Assembly (NCBI GenBank): GCA_029378245.1
Contig: JARKIF010000008.1
Span: 1,426,001 to 1,490,000, forward strand
Length of the DNA: 64,000 nt
From: Roridomyces roridus
Taxonomy: Eukaryota; Basidiomycota; Agaricomycetes; Agaricales; Mycenaceae
Direction of reading: 5' to 3'
Under the pieces are notes generated by a model. The model saw only the letters and a program-made list of their open reading frames with translations, had not been told where the DNA came from and ran no database searches. The position numbers and the translations under genes are program-made. Position 1 is the first letter of the stretch. Each line of letters opens with the position of its first letter. Positions 21,765-34,557 of this stretch are shown here, piece after piece.

Positions 21765-22910
21765 ATGTCTGTTCTTTATATCTGGCCGGGCCAGTGGGGA
21801 CTGCCTTCAATCGAACCCGGTTCTCTCGCTGCCGTGCTGTATCTCAGTCGAACGATACCTGGCCAGTTTACCGTCTCGCATTGCACTAATCCGGACCTCT
21901 CGCCTTCTGGTTAGCTTGCGTTGGCATTTTCGCAGTCGACTAACCTGCGCGACAAGGAACTCTGCCATTTCTCCGTACGCACGATGGGGAGGTCTTTTCA
22001 TCGCTGTCCTGCGATTGTCAAACACGTCTCTTCCGACATGGACGCGGGTCTCACTGTGTTTGAAACCTCGCAAAAAAAGGCCTGGTGCTCGCACATTGAA
22101 ATGAATCTCGGCGATCTCGTTGTGCGTGACCGACCTATCTGTCTACGCGGCTCCGTGTAATTGTTCAGTAAAGAACTACATGCTATTTTCACTTCCTGAA
22201 AACTGGAACACGTTGATCCACCCGACGCTTGCGTATGCCCTGCCGGTACCTCAGCGGTACTATGTACCCGGCCGGATACGAAATTTGCGTCGGCCGAGGC
22301 TGGAAAGTGTCGGGTTGTGGAACGAGACGCCCGCCGAAACCAAGAAGCTGTTGCCCAAAAGAACCTCCGAGCATAAAGATAAAATTGCCCAGACGTTCCA
22401 ACGCGACAAGGTCCGTTCTTCTGAATGAAAATTTACTTTTCTTCTCAAACTCTGTAGGTTCTCCAAACAGCTCGAGATTGTCTCGACATTTACCAGCGTC
22501 TTCTTGGGGAAAAACAATACATCTTCTCTAGCCAGTAATGCATCTGCCATCTCCACCGAGCTGTAATCTAACACCGTACAGAATGACCACTGTAGACATC
22601 ATACTCGCTGCTCACGTTCTGGTGATTCTCAAACCACCATTTACCGGACAAATTATTGTCCGATCTACTTGTAGAATCGTACCCCACTCTGGTCACGCAC
22701 GCAGAACGTATCCTCGATGGGTCTGCTGCGCCCACAGTCGGCTCAATGCAAGGCTACTCCATGCGGTCGTTGCTACCCTCTTTACCAAAGAAAAGCCAGG
22801 ATGACGGAGAGATCCTGAACTGGGGGTGGTTTGGTCTTGCTGTAGGTAGCGTCGCCTTGTATCTGGCGACGATGGGAAGTCCATTACGAGTTGTTGTGCA
22901 AGTCGAATAG
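21765..22910 (+). CDS. SAM37: Mitochondrial SAM37/metaxin subunit
   Basis: Starts MSVLYIWPGQWGLPSIEPGS, a metaxin/Tom37-type GST-like N-domain, continues LPFLRTHDGEVFSS and AIVKHVSSDMDAG, then LKNYMLFSLPENW, a GST-C-like helical part (VDIILAAHVLVIL, LLVESYPTLVTHAERILDG) and ends with a hydrophobic anchor (WGWFGLAVGSVALYLATMG). In yeast Sam37 sits on the outer mitochondrial membrane in the sorting and assembly machinery for beta-barrel proteins. Two single-base frame breaks are needed, near 22008 and 22640; family motifs resume immediately after both. The intron at 22126-22170 uses a GTGACC donor. Confidence 0.8.
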
Positions 22911-23033
22911 CTTTGCGCTCCTACTCCGACCATCCTACAACGTTCCCACAAAAAAAAAAAAGTCGAATAGCAGAGTAGCGTTACTGTGACTGATGTATGA
23001 TCAATGCTGTGACTTGTGTGACATTTAACCACC

Positions 23034-24671
23034 ATGGACACCGAGGACGAGCTCATCGTCGTTGACGATGTCGAGAGCATGCCTCCGCCAGTCGTCAAAG
23101 CTGCAGAGCCCTCTCGGGCCTCTTCCTCTCGTCTCCGCAGCGCCAGCCGAACTCCAGCGACTCCCGTCACTCAGGACCCTTCCGACCGGACGACACGATC
23201 CGCAGCAGCAGCAAAGAACAAGCCCCAGCCCAAGCTTAAACTGAAATTGAGCGAAAAGGCCGCTGCTCAGGCACCCGGAATGTCATTTCTGGGCCAATAT
23301 GACCGAGAGCTTGACTCGGACGACGAAGACCTTGCTTTCGAGGAACAGTTCATTCTCAGGATGCCTCCAGGGGAAGACTGCGAAAAGCTACGCAAGATGG
23401 CGGCTTCACGCGAGGTCAGCAACGATGTTTGGTTTAAATTCAAAGGTAACGGACGCGTCGCGTTGTTTGCAAAGTTGAACAAGACGCGGCATAGACTCGC
23501 GTCGCGCTGTGTTTCACATCGGCTCCAACACTTATTCCTCAAAGTTGGTGGATCTGCCGTGTATAGTCGAGTCGCAAAAGACGCTCGACAATAAGCAGAT
23601 GTTCAAAGTCGCAGATATATGCCAGGTCCCTCGTCGCCCTGCTTTTCGTGACGCTCATATACGAATGACCGAAATAGATGCTTGTCGTCGGGGACCGCGT
23701 CGAGCGCGATGAGCCGGCGGGCCACAAGAATTTCAATATCGAAGAGTTCATCTGGCCGCATGGCCTCACACCACCTCTGCACCATGTTCGCAAGCGGCGC
23801 TTTCCGCAAGAGGGTCAATAAGAGGGTAGGTTTTTTGCCTAGACCAGTTGCTTACCCAGACTGAGGCCATCCACACAGACAATCGAGAGCGTGGAGCAAG
23901 CAGTCGAACGCCTCTTGGATGAAGATTCTTTGGCGACAGAAGTCAAATACGGTACGCTCCCCGCAGTAGTCTCTTGCGCCCTTGCCGATTTTCTGTAGAT
24001 ATCCTGGAAAACGTCAACCCCGATCTATCAGACTCTGAATTTCTGGAACGCGAGGAGCCGGTCGACGCGCCGACACCCGCGGTTTCAGATCCCGGTGATG
24101 CTTTCACGGGTGGCGGGGACGCGCCCGAGGAAGGCGAAGAAGATGACGAAGATGATGAGCCTGATGGCGACATTGACGAGGAACTAGCTGCTGAGCTGGA
24201 TCTGGCTTTGGGTGATGAAGAAGGTGACGGTGACGATGAAGAAGACGACGAGGATGATAGCGAAGAGGAGGACGAGGACGATGATGATGATGAAGCCGTC
24301 CAGTCCATAAGGCTACTGAACGAAGAAATCCGCGACTTGGAGGCTGCGGTTGCCAAGAAGGGCAATGAAATCGCAAGCTCGGGTAACCTTCTCATCAAGG
24401 TCCTCTCCTCTCTTATTCTCCTTGAACGCTAGTTGATGCCCTTTCCAGAAACGATTCGAAGACGCGCTCAAGAAGTTGACCGCCGATTTGGAGATGAAGC
24501 GAGCGCAGCGCGACGAACTGAAGGAGAGACAACGTATGGAGAAGGAAGGCATTGCGAACGAGATGGACAATCCTGTAGAAGGACCCTACTGACGGCGGAG
24601 ACAACGGCGCGCCGGAAAATGACGACGATCTCTTCGGTTCAGATACCGAAATGCAAGTGGACCTTTCTTGA
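23034..24671 (+). CDS. TAF7: TFIID subunit TAF7
   Basis: Exons from 23034 encode the TAFII55 N-terminal domain: EEQFILRMPPGEDCEKL, SRRAVFHIGSNTYSSKLVDL, PCIVESQKTLDNKQMFKVAD, QMLVVGD and EEFIWPHGLTPPL...VRKRRF. The middle is a long acidic tract (24121-24300), then a charged coiled coil (RLLNEEIRDLEAAVAKKGNE) and an acidic end DLFGSDTEMQVDLS. TAF7 binds TAF1 in TFIID and holds its activity in check before initiation. Two apparent one-base insertions, in GGG near 23812 and CCC near 24586, interrupt the frame; skipping them gives a normal TAF7. Without the second correction the protein would stop at 24592. Confidence 0.85.
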
Positions 24672-24704
24672 TCAGAGGACGACTATTGTATTCTAATCTG
24701 ACAG

Positions 24705-27010
24705 TTACATGGGCAAAAGACATACGAGCCCTGCCTGTAAAACTAAAGGTGTATATACAATGCACACGAATGGTGCAAACCAGACTCGCAAGATTTCCCA
24801 GTGCCACAGCGCGTTTCGTAGCTCATCATGAGCAAGTAGCCATCCCAATCCTAGTGCGATGTATGGGGCAAATTTAACAAGTCTCGGAAGGAGACTTTGT
24901 GATGGGGACGAAAGGGAGAGGGGCAGGCCTAGCAGAATGGCGAGGGACATGGCCAATGAGAAATTGACCACGGTCGTTATAGAAATGACTGTCGAGGCGA
25001 AACATAGGTTGAGAGACTTGAGCAGCTGAGATATAGGCGCCGTTGTTTTGGTGTCTCTTGAATGAACCAACAGCGCACTCAATGGGAGCGCAGAGAGAAC
25101 GACAAATATTAGGACCGACGCAATCTGAGTTGTGGTCAGTACGCCTTTGAAACAACAGGAGATGCGAAACCACCGTTTGAGAATGAGAGAACCAAGAAGA
25201 GGTGAGAGCAGTGAACAGGAGACCGCCGAGTACATGATGTGACAGCATGATGCACAAGACTGGTATCACGGGTCGACTGCGCTGGACCCACGTAATCCCT
25301 TCCTTCTTTTCCGAATGAGGCTCTGAGATCCAGGCCGCGTCCGACCAGACTTTTAAGCCGCTAAACATCATGGCCACGCTGATCAGAACAGCACTAGGCA
25401 GGAAACTGCCGATTTTAAGGAAGTGATCCGGAGCAGCCAGGATGTAGAAGAAAAAGGACGCATGAAGGCGTTCCAAGAGGTTATTGGTAGTTCGCAGAGT
25501 TGACTCTATGACCCTAAATGACTGGATGAGACTTGAGAATTATCTCACTAAACGACGCACCGGCCAATGGCATGGAAGCCATGAGGTCCATTTGCGGGCA
25601 CTGCAAATATTGTGAATGCAGTCGATCCGGAATCTGCCCACTAGTGTTAGCCCTAGCTTAACAAGATGACGCATTGCTGACTGGTGGAACAATCCGTGAA
25701 CTCCGCTTCCCGTGCCCCGCACTTGGTAGCCGACGTGTCGCGAGAACGTTTTCGACCGTTGCAAATATGTGTGGATCTCGTTGCGATAAGCGCTGGGAAT
25801 CCAGGACGGTACGCCATCCTGTGAGTCCAAATGGTCGTAAACAAGCACGGGGACGCCGCCCGTCCACTTGGAGATCCAGTGAAATGAATTCAGCAAATCC
25901 TGATTGGGCAATCGACCATTGATACCCTCTGAGGTGAGTTAGCGCAGAGTAAGATTATCTTTCAGATGCCCACCATGGAATATTCCCAGATGCGAGAAAG
26001 AATGGGCGGGGTAGTCAATATTGAGGGCGGTCCAGATCACACCAGAAGTTAATTCAAGCTCTTCGGCTTGAAGGTCTGAGAGGATGTTATTATTGTAGTT
26101 AACTAAAATAATAGAACTAGTACTCGACTGTGTTGAACCGTGGTAAGCGTTTAGCCATGCTTGCATGCCATCGAGGTGGTTGTCGCTGATGACGAAGACG
26201 AGGTCCTTGGCCCAGAGAGAATATCCTGCCAAGAACGTCAATCCCGAACCGCGCACATATTTGCGCATTAGACCTTTAAGGAAGCGAGCCAGAGTCAGAA
26301 CAGTCGAGACACCCCGCAAGTTGAGCGAGCCATCTGCCCTGCTGACCCACGAGGCGCTGATGACCATGGCTTCAGTGCCAGAGGTTCGAGGAGAGGAGAG
26401 AACAGCATAGGCATTTGTTCCCCCTACGGTCTAGAAACGGTATTAGTCAGTCCACGGGGATAATGGGAGACATACGCCTATACTTGAAGTGAAGGCGTAG
26501 TCTTGCGTGGACGAAGCTATCCCAAGTTTCGAGAATTCATTCATCAAGAAATGGGCGCGCCTGACATGGGTGAGCATGGCGTATGTGCGCAGTACAGCAA
26601 CTCACTGTGTACTTGTGGCATTGCTATCCCGCAAGCGCTCTAGTTGTTCAAGATACCGGTCGGCATGGCCAACGTCTCCCCAGTTCCAATACGTGTTGAC
26701 CTGACCGGGTTGGAGTGCATTCTCGTCAATGTAGATGCCTCTGCCAAGCCCGGGCGAGGGAATAGCGACCATCCATAGGTAGCCCACCAGAAAGAGAGCG
26801 AAACTAGGCGAATTAGCCAAGGAAATCGTTGTTGGCAATTCGCCCGTACATGATGAGCTGTATACGCTGCGTCAGGGCTCCTAAAAGGGCTTGCTTTCTT
26901 TTAAGTCGGGCAATGTTTCGGTCACCCGCTGGTCTGAGGATGGCTCTGAGAATCTTTGGGTCACCCTCTGGTCTGAGGATGGCTCTGAGCCGTGTACGAA
27001 TGCGGTCCAT
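24705..27010 (-). CDS. GAA1: GPI transamidase subunit GAA1
   Basis: Exons on the minus strand give a short basic N-terminus, a first membrane span (FALFLVGYLWMVAIP), the lumenal block (ENALQPGQVNTYW, FLMNEFSKLGI, TVGGTNAYAVL, WAKDLVFVISDNHLDGMQAW, GRLPNQDLLNS, GPHGFHAIGR) and about six C-terminal membrane helices ending VCIVYTPLVLQAGLVCLLPM. In the family, Gaa1 helps the ER transamidase attach proteins to GPI anchors. One apparent extra base near 25606 breaks the frame before IFAVPANGPHGF. Start: the Met at 27010 precedes a 13-residue tandem repeat (LRAILRP...); an upstream Met at 27103 is also in frame. Head-to-head with the protease gene. Confidence 0.87.
26921..26998. repeat. 39 bp tandem duplication in GAA1 coding exon
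   Basis: Two adjacent 39-base units (26921-26959, 26960-26998); the first 30 bases differ at one position. On the minus strand each encodes LRAILRP(E/A)GD, so the reading frame is preserved and 13 residues are duplicated at the cytosolic N-terminus of GAA1. Confidence 0.8.
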
Positions 27011-27116
27011 GAGAAAGAGTGGTCTCTCGTGATCGGGACGCGACTTGATCTGCGCCAACCTCCAATACGCGCCACTTCGCGTTCCCGACCCATCGCCTCG
27101 CATCCGAGCCTAGCCC

Positions 27117-30100
27117 ATGCTGCCAAAACGAAAGAGAGACGCGTCTCCCAAGGGTCTGGCCGCTGGCGAACCCCTCAAACGCACGGCCCATGCCATTGCC
27201 GCTTCTTCCTGGGGCTGGGTAGGTTCCGAGGCTGAGGATGTCTCTAACATAACCCAAGAACACATGGCCGCAGCATGTGGGTTATCTCAGCGCAATAGTC
27301 CATCCTTTTTGTTCCAACAAGTACGGTAAACCTGAGCCGCGACCCCGCAAAAAGCGCCCAAAGCACACAGCGCCCGTAAACGGAGAGATAGATGAAGATA
27401 TCATCGTCATATCCTCAGACGACGAAGAAGACGATCCCAACTGCGTTAAACGGACATGCAGAAACAATCCCAATTGTCTCAACTACTTGGGGCAGAAGAC
27501 CTGGAAAGACGAAGGTTTGTTGATTTTCGATGGCACAGGTCGTGGACTTGACTTGAACACAGAGGAGGCCCGAGAAGTCTTCATGAAAGTGGCCGACCTT
27601 GGCCGGCAAGGATCCTGCAGACGACGCTCGCGATGCAGATTTGCCTGTCGGACTCAAGGTATAGATTGCCAGCACGGCTGCCACAGCATATTCTCATCTT
27701 CTCCAGAATCTCGGTGCCACGTGTTACGCAAACGCCTCCCTTCAAGTCCGTGACCTCTCCCAGTCGTCGAGTCGTTCTTAAACGGATCCGTCCAGGTCTG
27801 GTTCCGGGACATGGCTTTCAGAAGTGGCGTCTACAATTGCCAACCTGTCGAAGCCACCGCCGATAAATTCCAGGTTTTCCCCTTTGTTCTCAGGCTCAAA
27901 AAAATACTGATATACTGGGTGCAGGAATCACCAACGTTCCAGCTGCAAGTTACATTTGCTGCGCTGCAAGAGAGCACGCAAAACGTTTTCAATCCCACCA
28001 AGCTTGTTGAAAGTCTGGAGCTCCGCACGAGCGAACAGCAAGATGCTCAAGAGTTGGATGATTCATCTTCATCTTGGATATATCTGACGACTTGATCAGA
28101 TTCTCCAAGCTGTTCATGTCCCACCTCGACGCAGAATTCAAGAAGCAATCAAATCCCGCCTTGCAGTCCCTGATAACAGATCAAGTTAGTCTCAGAGTCT
28201 CAGTCAATTCACAATCGAACTGTGTCTAGTTTCAGGGAAAGCAAGTCTACGGGACAATCTGTTCCAACTGTAAATCTGTCTCTGCGCAAGAAACAGATTT
28301 TTTCGAAATCGAGATCAGCTTCAAGGTGCATTACCTTCGGTTTTTAACTTGCCCCTTCATCACACCGCAAATAGGATAATGCCAAGCTAGAAGACAGCAT
28401 CAACGCCTCTTTGCAGGAAGAGACTCTGTCCGGCGACAACCAGTAGGTCCTTCTTGTCCCTATCGTCTGCAAACTGGATCACTGTTAGGTACCTTTGTGC
28501 AACGTGCGAGAGCCTCCAAGATGCTACACGATACACGGAGCTGGCTTCCCTCCCTCCCGTTCTTCATTTCTCTCTGCTTCGTTTCGTTTTCGACCTGGCT
28601 GCAATGGAGCGGAAAAAATCCAAAAACAGCATCAGTTTTCCCACGACCATCGATATGTCCCGCTTCCTCGGCAATGCCTCGGATAGACAGTCCAAGAAGA
28701 GTGCAGAGGGAAACATTTATGAACTCAGGGGTGTACTCCTTCACAAGGGAAAGTCGGCGTATCATGGACACTACGAGGCCCAGGTCTTTGATGACAGGTA
28801 TGGCCTCCTCTGTCCTCTGTGTACAATGGGTTGCTGACCATGCGTCAGAAAAAACTCGTGGTTTCAATTCAACGATGAAAACGTGACCAAAATGAAGAAG
28901 ATGGGTACTAAGCCTGTTGTCATTGATATAGAGGCGGAGGAAGAAACGGCTCAGAAGTATGTTTATTTGGTCCCAGTGTTACAGGCTCTAAGCTCTCTCA
29001 AGGGAACGAAACAAGCAGCGCGAAAATGCGCGAAAGCGTAGACGGATTGACGATAGCGATGATGAGCAGAGCAGCCCGTTGAGTTTGTCCATCCTCAATC
29101 GAGTTTGTTGCTCAACTCTCTTCAGGCCTAACGGTGGTTCGGCAACACCGGCACCATCATCCGACAGGTATTTCTTCTCTTTCTGCCACCCTCCCGGTCT
29201 CACATTGGTGATATCAGTCGCGTCTCTTCCAAAGATGCCTACATGCTCATATATGCTCGCAGAGAGAATTGCAAACCCCAAGGTTGTTTACTTGTTCCGT
29301 TCACCATCTGGTCTAACTCATCTCAGACATCCCTACACCACCACCGCTTGCTATGCAGGTTGTCGACGACCTCAACTCGGCTCATGACAACGCATGCGAG
29401 TCGTACGCAGAGAAAGAAAAGAAGGCCGATTCCCTCTTCCGGAGTGTCTCCGCAAAGGTCGTGGATATCATCGAGTCGTGGAACGTGATCTAGTAGAGAC
29501 AAGGTTTGTCGTACCCTCTCTAGTTGTTCATTCATTACATACGGCACAGAGTTATGCGATTGTCAGTCAACAAGCGTTGGAGAGTTGGCTCAAGCAGGAC
29601 GTTATCAAAGCGGCTATCGACTGACGCATCCGAGCCGCAGAGTATTTCGATCAAGGATGTTGTCTGCTCTCATGGTCTGTACGACCACAACAAGGCTGCA
29701 ACTATGAAGCGTATAACTCTGGTCAGTCCTCCATTCCTCATCCATGCACTTGTATTGAGAGGTACTGTCCAGCATGCGTGCCGGAAGATTACGTCCGAGA
29801 CCAATTGTGTTTTCAGCCCTGATTTGACGTCGAATGATATTTGCCGGACCTGTGTCGAAGAAACGTTCTTGGGTAGGTGTGGTCTTTGGTCAACAATGGA
29901 TCATGTTGACCGCTCTTCAAGAAAAACTGTACCAAAAGCAACATCCCGCTCTTGTCGACAGCTTCGACGCGGTTTACAATGTCAATCTCGATCTTGGGAG
30001 TTATTGGATCTCGAGATCATGGCTGCGAGGTAATAAAAAGGACATTCCTTTCACCTTTGTCTGAAACAGCCAACTAGACTGGAAACTCAAGAATCCCAAG

Positions 30101-31431
30101 ATGCATACTTCTGGCAAGCCCGACCCGCCTCCAGACGACGGCGATCGTTGCGAGCATGGCGGCCTATGTCTGGACGTGTCCAAGCGGACTCAGATATCCG
30201 TCGAAGCCTTCAGTTTATTGCGTCCTCTATTCCCTATGTGGGAGCCCATGTCGGGGGATGAGGAGCCCTGCTTGGTATGCGATGGTTTGAAGAACATGCG
30301 CATAGAAGACAGAGTCGAAGTTCGTCGCCGCGCCGAAGACGAGAAGGTATATTTCCCGTTGAAATTTATATGCTTTAACTGAGTTCCCTGCAGTCCAAAC
30401 TAAAGCACATGTACGACAATGCTCTCAACGGCAACACCTCGCTCCTTACAGAAGTTCCTTGCGCCCTCGTTCCGAGGACGTTCGTCGAGGAGTGGCGCGA
30501 ATGGGTCAATCATCCCACCGAAAAGGTCAGACCGGATCGAGTGGACAACTCTCCATTTTTCTGTCAACACGAGTTGCTTGCGATCGACCCGAATTGCCCG
30601 AGCGATCTTGAGGGATTACTTGTCGTCATTCAGCAATCTGATTTCCGGGAGCTGGAGAAGCTGTGAGGACAAATCTTCTGCGGTAGTCGCATCGCTCATC
30701 TACTTATTCTCAGCTACGCGGGAGGTCCTATGATCGCGATCCAGAAAATCAGTGATTCTCGATACATTCACGACATCGAGGTGTGCCATGATTGTCGCCA
30801 TCAACGGTGAGCTTATATCGCAATTACGACCGGAAAAATACCAAATGATTAGCAGAAAGACCAATTGGGAGACAACGGAAATCACCGTCCGATCCGGAAA
30901 AGGGTCGACTTCGGAGAGTTCGAGACAACCGAGTGGGGCCAGGCAATCCAAGCGACTACGCCAAGCGAAGGAGGGAACGCGACGAACAAGGCTGACGGTC
31001 AAGAAAACCACGACCATCAGGGATATCAAAGTCGAAGTAAGGACGCTGTCTGCATATGACGGCTACAACTTGACATCATTCCAGCTGCAAAAAGAGTTTG
31101 ACATTCCAACGATATGTCAGCGTTTGTTTCACTGGCGGACGTGAATTGGACGACAACAGTGCAACTGTTGCCTCGCTACAGATCTTGGCCAACGACGTGA
31201 TTGAGTTGACCGAGGCTAACGAGGTACACGAAATATCCGACTCGGAAGATGTGCCAAAGAAGCGAAGAGAAGAAGGAGGAAGGCTTCGGCGGTACGCTTC
31301 TAGGGCGGACCGAGACTAGATCCTCGAGCCCTCCCAAACCGCCGTCGCCAACGGAAAAGCCGTGCCCTGGCTGTACCCTTTCTAACCCTGTTGACGCTGA
31401 CTCCTGCAGTCTATGCGAAACTAGTATGTAG
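27117..31431 (+). CDS. USP48-like ubiquitin-specific protease
   Basis: Many exons encode a USP48-type protein. N-terminal ITQEHMAAACGLSQRN; Cys box GLKNLGATCYANASLQ; zinc-ribbon pairs YGTICSNCK and YLCATCE; His box SAYHGHYEAQV; SKDAYMLIYARRENC; DUSP-like segments (SYAIVSQQALESWL, LDLGSYWISRSWLR, PKMHTSGKPDPPPDD, FFCQHELLAIDPN); a C-terminal ubiquitin-like region (LQKEFDIPTICQRLF, LQILANDVIEL) and a RanBP2-type finger CPGCTLSNPVDADSCSLC. It would remove ubiquitin from nuclear substrates. About seven one-base frame breaks occur (near 27292, 27600, 29491, 29617, 29800, 31130, 31280), more than in any other gene here, so pseudogenisation must be considered. A further 3' intron (GTATGT at 31426) could change the last residues. 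Confidence 0.78.
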
Positions 31432-31598
31432 ACATTCACTAACTAAATTACACAACATTGCAGCATTCGAGATTATGATACAATCTTCGACTGTAATTGT
31501 ACATACGCTTGGCGCCAGATACATGTTTTTCTAACCAAAGTCCCGCAAGAGGATTGAGAGTCCAAAACCCAACAAAGTCCCAAAAAGAAAAGAGTAAT

Positions 31599-34557
31599 TT
31601 ACACATAGGTCGCTGAAGCATACCAGTCGGTCGAGGGCGGGGGCATGTGCGCTGAAGGAGACCAATGTATGTGCGCGGAAGGAGTCGCTTTGTCGAGGAC
31701 GCGGCAAGCTATCAGCAGAATCGCCAACTCATCGATCTCAGAAGTCCATCTACTCTCCTTGACGGCCTGTGCAATGGCGCCCCTCGTAGTCTCCACCAAG
31801 TCCTCCGTGTTGACATTTTGAATGGCCGAGCTGTTGGTGGGTAACACCACAGTACCTGGCGGCGCCGTTTTGCGCACAATGTATTCGGCCGCGTGAGCAA
31901 CAACGTCCGCACCGGCCACTGCCAATTCGTGACTGCCTTGTGGAGCATTTTCAGGGTGATCAGAATCATCCTGGCAAGCGTTGACTGCCACATGGACGAC
32001 GTGCTTCTGCCTGTTGAGCTCAGGGGAGTTGCCAAGAGGTTGCGTCTCTTGCGTCAGCCGCTGAGCCACTCCCTCAAGAACAAGCTTCACTCGGGCCTCA
32101 TCTTCATCTGTGACGAGAGCCGGAGTGCGGGGGATTGATCTGGTTCATATGAGTAATGTCCGAGCGAAAGAGCGGAAACGAACCGAGCAGGAACTATAGT
32201 GTCACTGACGCTTCTACGTGGAGTGTGGCTAGTTCTTTGCACAGCAGCAAAAGTAGGCCCGAACGGATTCTCCGCCGATATACGGGGTGCAATGTTCAAG
32301 AAAAACGTACGTGTCAACATCCCCTCCTGCCCTTCGAGAGTGAACTGAGGACCTGTAAGCAAGGGGGCATTGGCGCGCGACAAGCAGCTTACTTTTGCAT
32401 GAGTCGTGACCTCACAACTCTCCGCATTGGGGGGCGGACTCCCCGAAAGGACGTCACCTTTCCACGTCAGCCAGGACGGCAAATTAGGAGAGCTGTATGA
32501 GACGGGGATGTTTTGCCAGCAGGCCTGAGGGTCCGAGATGCGAGGTTGCCACTGCCACAATAGCCCACAGTACGCAACGGGAGCGGGGGTTCCAGCTATT
32601 TTGCGGTGGAAGGGGCGAAACTCCCATGTACCGTCGACCAATCTCTTGGCTTCAACGTTCCAAATATGATTCCCCTTGGACTTTGCTTTCTTTCCGTCCT
32701 CGTTGAAGCGCAAAATTAATGGCTGCCGCCAGAGATAGTTTCGAACCTGAATGCGGTCAACGCGGTTGAATGCTTTTCTGAAGCGGCTCACTTTTTTCAT
32801 TGGAATCTTTTCTTCTGGGTAGCCTTGCGCGGCGAGCTAGACGGGCGTTGGCATTATGAAAAGAGAAGCGGTGGACGGGCACGTGCCTCCTCAAGAAATG
32901 CGGCTGTGAATGCCTGTATACGAAATTTGAAGGGACGGAAATCCGTGGATTCATCGAGTTTTTGCATCTTCTTCGGCATTAATTGTTGATGTATAGGATC
33001 TCCTTTGTTGTCGGCGGCATCCACTGGACGAAGAGAAATGAGATCAGATGGAATACGACGGGGATGTCTCCTACGATTAGAACAGATGCGGTTCAGATAT
33101 TCCAAAAATACGCGATCAACCTCGGCGCGATATTCTTGCGGAATTTCCGAGCCCGAGGACAGACTTTCGGAATACTGCAAGCGAAGGTAAGACGGAGCCT
33201 AGATTGTTTTGAAAATAAGGCTTACACTATGATGCGAGCCAGAAGGGCTTTGAGTATCGTCGAGGTCTGCGTCTTCCTCATCTTCCTCATCAACGACCTC
33301 GGTAGCGGTGCTAGGGATAGCGGAGATAGGAGTGATTGGCTCGATTGTACCCGGGTACGTGAAGGTGCTCAATGTGGGTGCAGATGTGGGAGTGACAGCC
33401 TTGCTAGCCCATCCATGTTCAGGCTGAAAATACCCGCCGCGACCCATCCGCCCCACAGGAGCAGATACTGGGCTGAAAACGTGATGGACATCCCGAGGGA
33501 TGGAACCCATAGAACGAGAGTGATGATGCCGATAAGCTTGGCCGAAACGGGGAGGGTGTTCCATCGGAGGATTCGGAAGATTAAAAGGAGGAAAGCCTGC
33601 TCGAAAAGTAGGCTTGATGGTGAGGGGTAGGGGCGGCGTGTGCGGGCGTGAAGGAGGCTGGGAACGCGAAGCCGTATGCGTCCGTACAAAATTGGGCGCG
33701 ATAATAGAGAGGTTGACGTCTTCGGGCTCCGGTTTGGGGATTTTCTTTACAGGCGGTTGTTCGCCTTCCTTCATGTCCCCTGCATGGCGTTTGCGACAGT
33801 TGTTGTCGGCATGAGCAGTCGTGGCGGTCGTGGGTAAACCCATCCCCTGAGGAGACCGTTGAGCTCGACACGTGCCGTAAAAATTGTCTGTCTGACCTGG
33901 ATGAAGTCATTCATCTGGGCTATGACTTGTCGCGTTTTTTGTTCGTCGCCCGGAGTTATGGGTCGCGTGGCCTGGTGCTGCTGGCAGGCATCACCTGCAG
34001 ATTTGATGACCTGTGCTAGACTACAAAGAGTCAATGGGACGATAGCGACACACGAAAAGGCGGACTGACGTTTTGAGCATGCTGCCTACAACACGCTCTT
34101 TGGGCAGATCTTCCTGCTTCAAAAGCGGAGGGATCGGAGCCTGTTCAACAGGAACCAGGCCTGACACAAAAGGCACCACGGGGGCAGCTGGAACGAAGGG
34201 CGGCGTCGGTAATTGGGATGTCAAGGTATTTGCGCGACTACGGGTTGTGGGCACAGCGTTGACCGGATCCAACGCAACCGCCAGGGAAGAGGTATTGTTC
34301 AGATTGTAGGATGCACCAGCCCCGTGGATGCCAGCAGGTGGCGGTTGCATCTGGGGCGGGACGCGCGACAAAAGGTCAATCTCTGTAGCCTGATCCATCA
34401 TCGGGTAGTCGAGAAGGGGCGCGTAGGGGACTGGCGGTAGCATTACTGGGTCAGTAATGGGTGTGAAGACATCGAGAGGCATGGCGGGCGGGATGAACTG
34501 GGTTGGCGACCCGGTCGTATCCATCGAACTTAATTGGTCATAAATTGTCGACTCCAT
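31599..34557 (-). CDS. Conserved nuclear protein with Ig-like domain
   Basis: Minus-strand exons starting MESTIYDQLSSMD encode a long Pro-rich N-terminus with short basic motifs (NCRKRHAG, PPVKKIPKPEPED), an acidic stretch (VVDEEDEEDADLDD), a conserved helical block (EVDRVFLEYLNRICSN; QLMPKKMQKLDESTDFRPFK; RIQAFTAAFLEE), then GNHIWNVEAKRL, TWEFRPFHRKIAG and PSWLTWKGDVLSGSPP, which has the look of an Ig-like/cadherin-like (He_PIG-type) beta-sandwich, followed by QEGMLTRTFFLNIAP and a C-terminal helical region. I recognise the block as conserved in mushrooms but have no function for it. A nuclear regulator is inferred from composition only. The exon joins at 32800-33200 are approximate. Confidence 0.6.

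Noticed and set aside
23943..24398. Minus-strand frame very rich in Ser
   Set aside because: Antisense of the acidic Asp/Glu tract of TAF7; the Ser run is just the complement of GAT/GAA codons.
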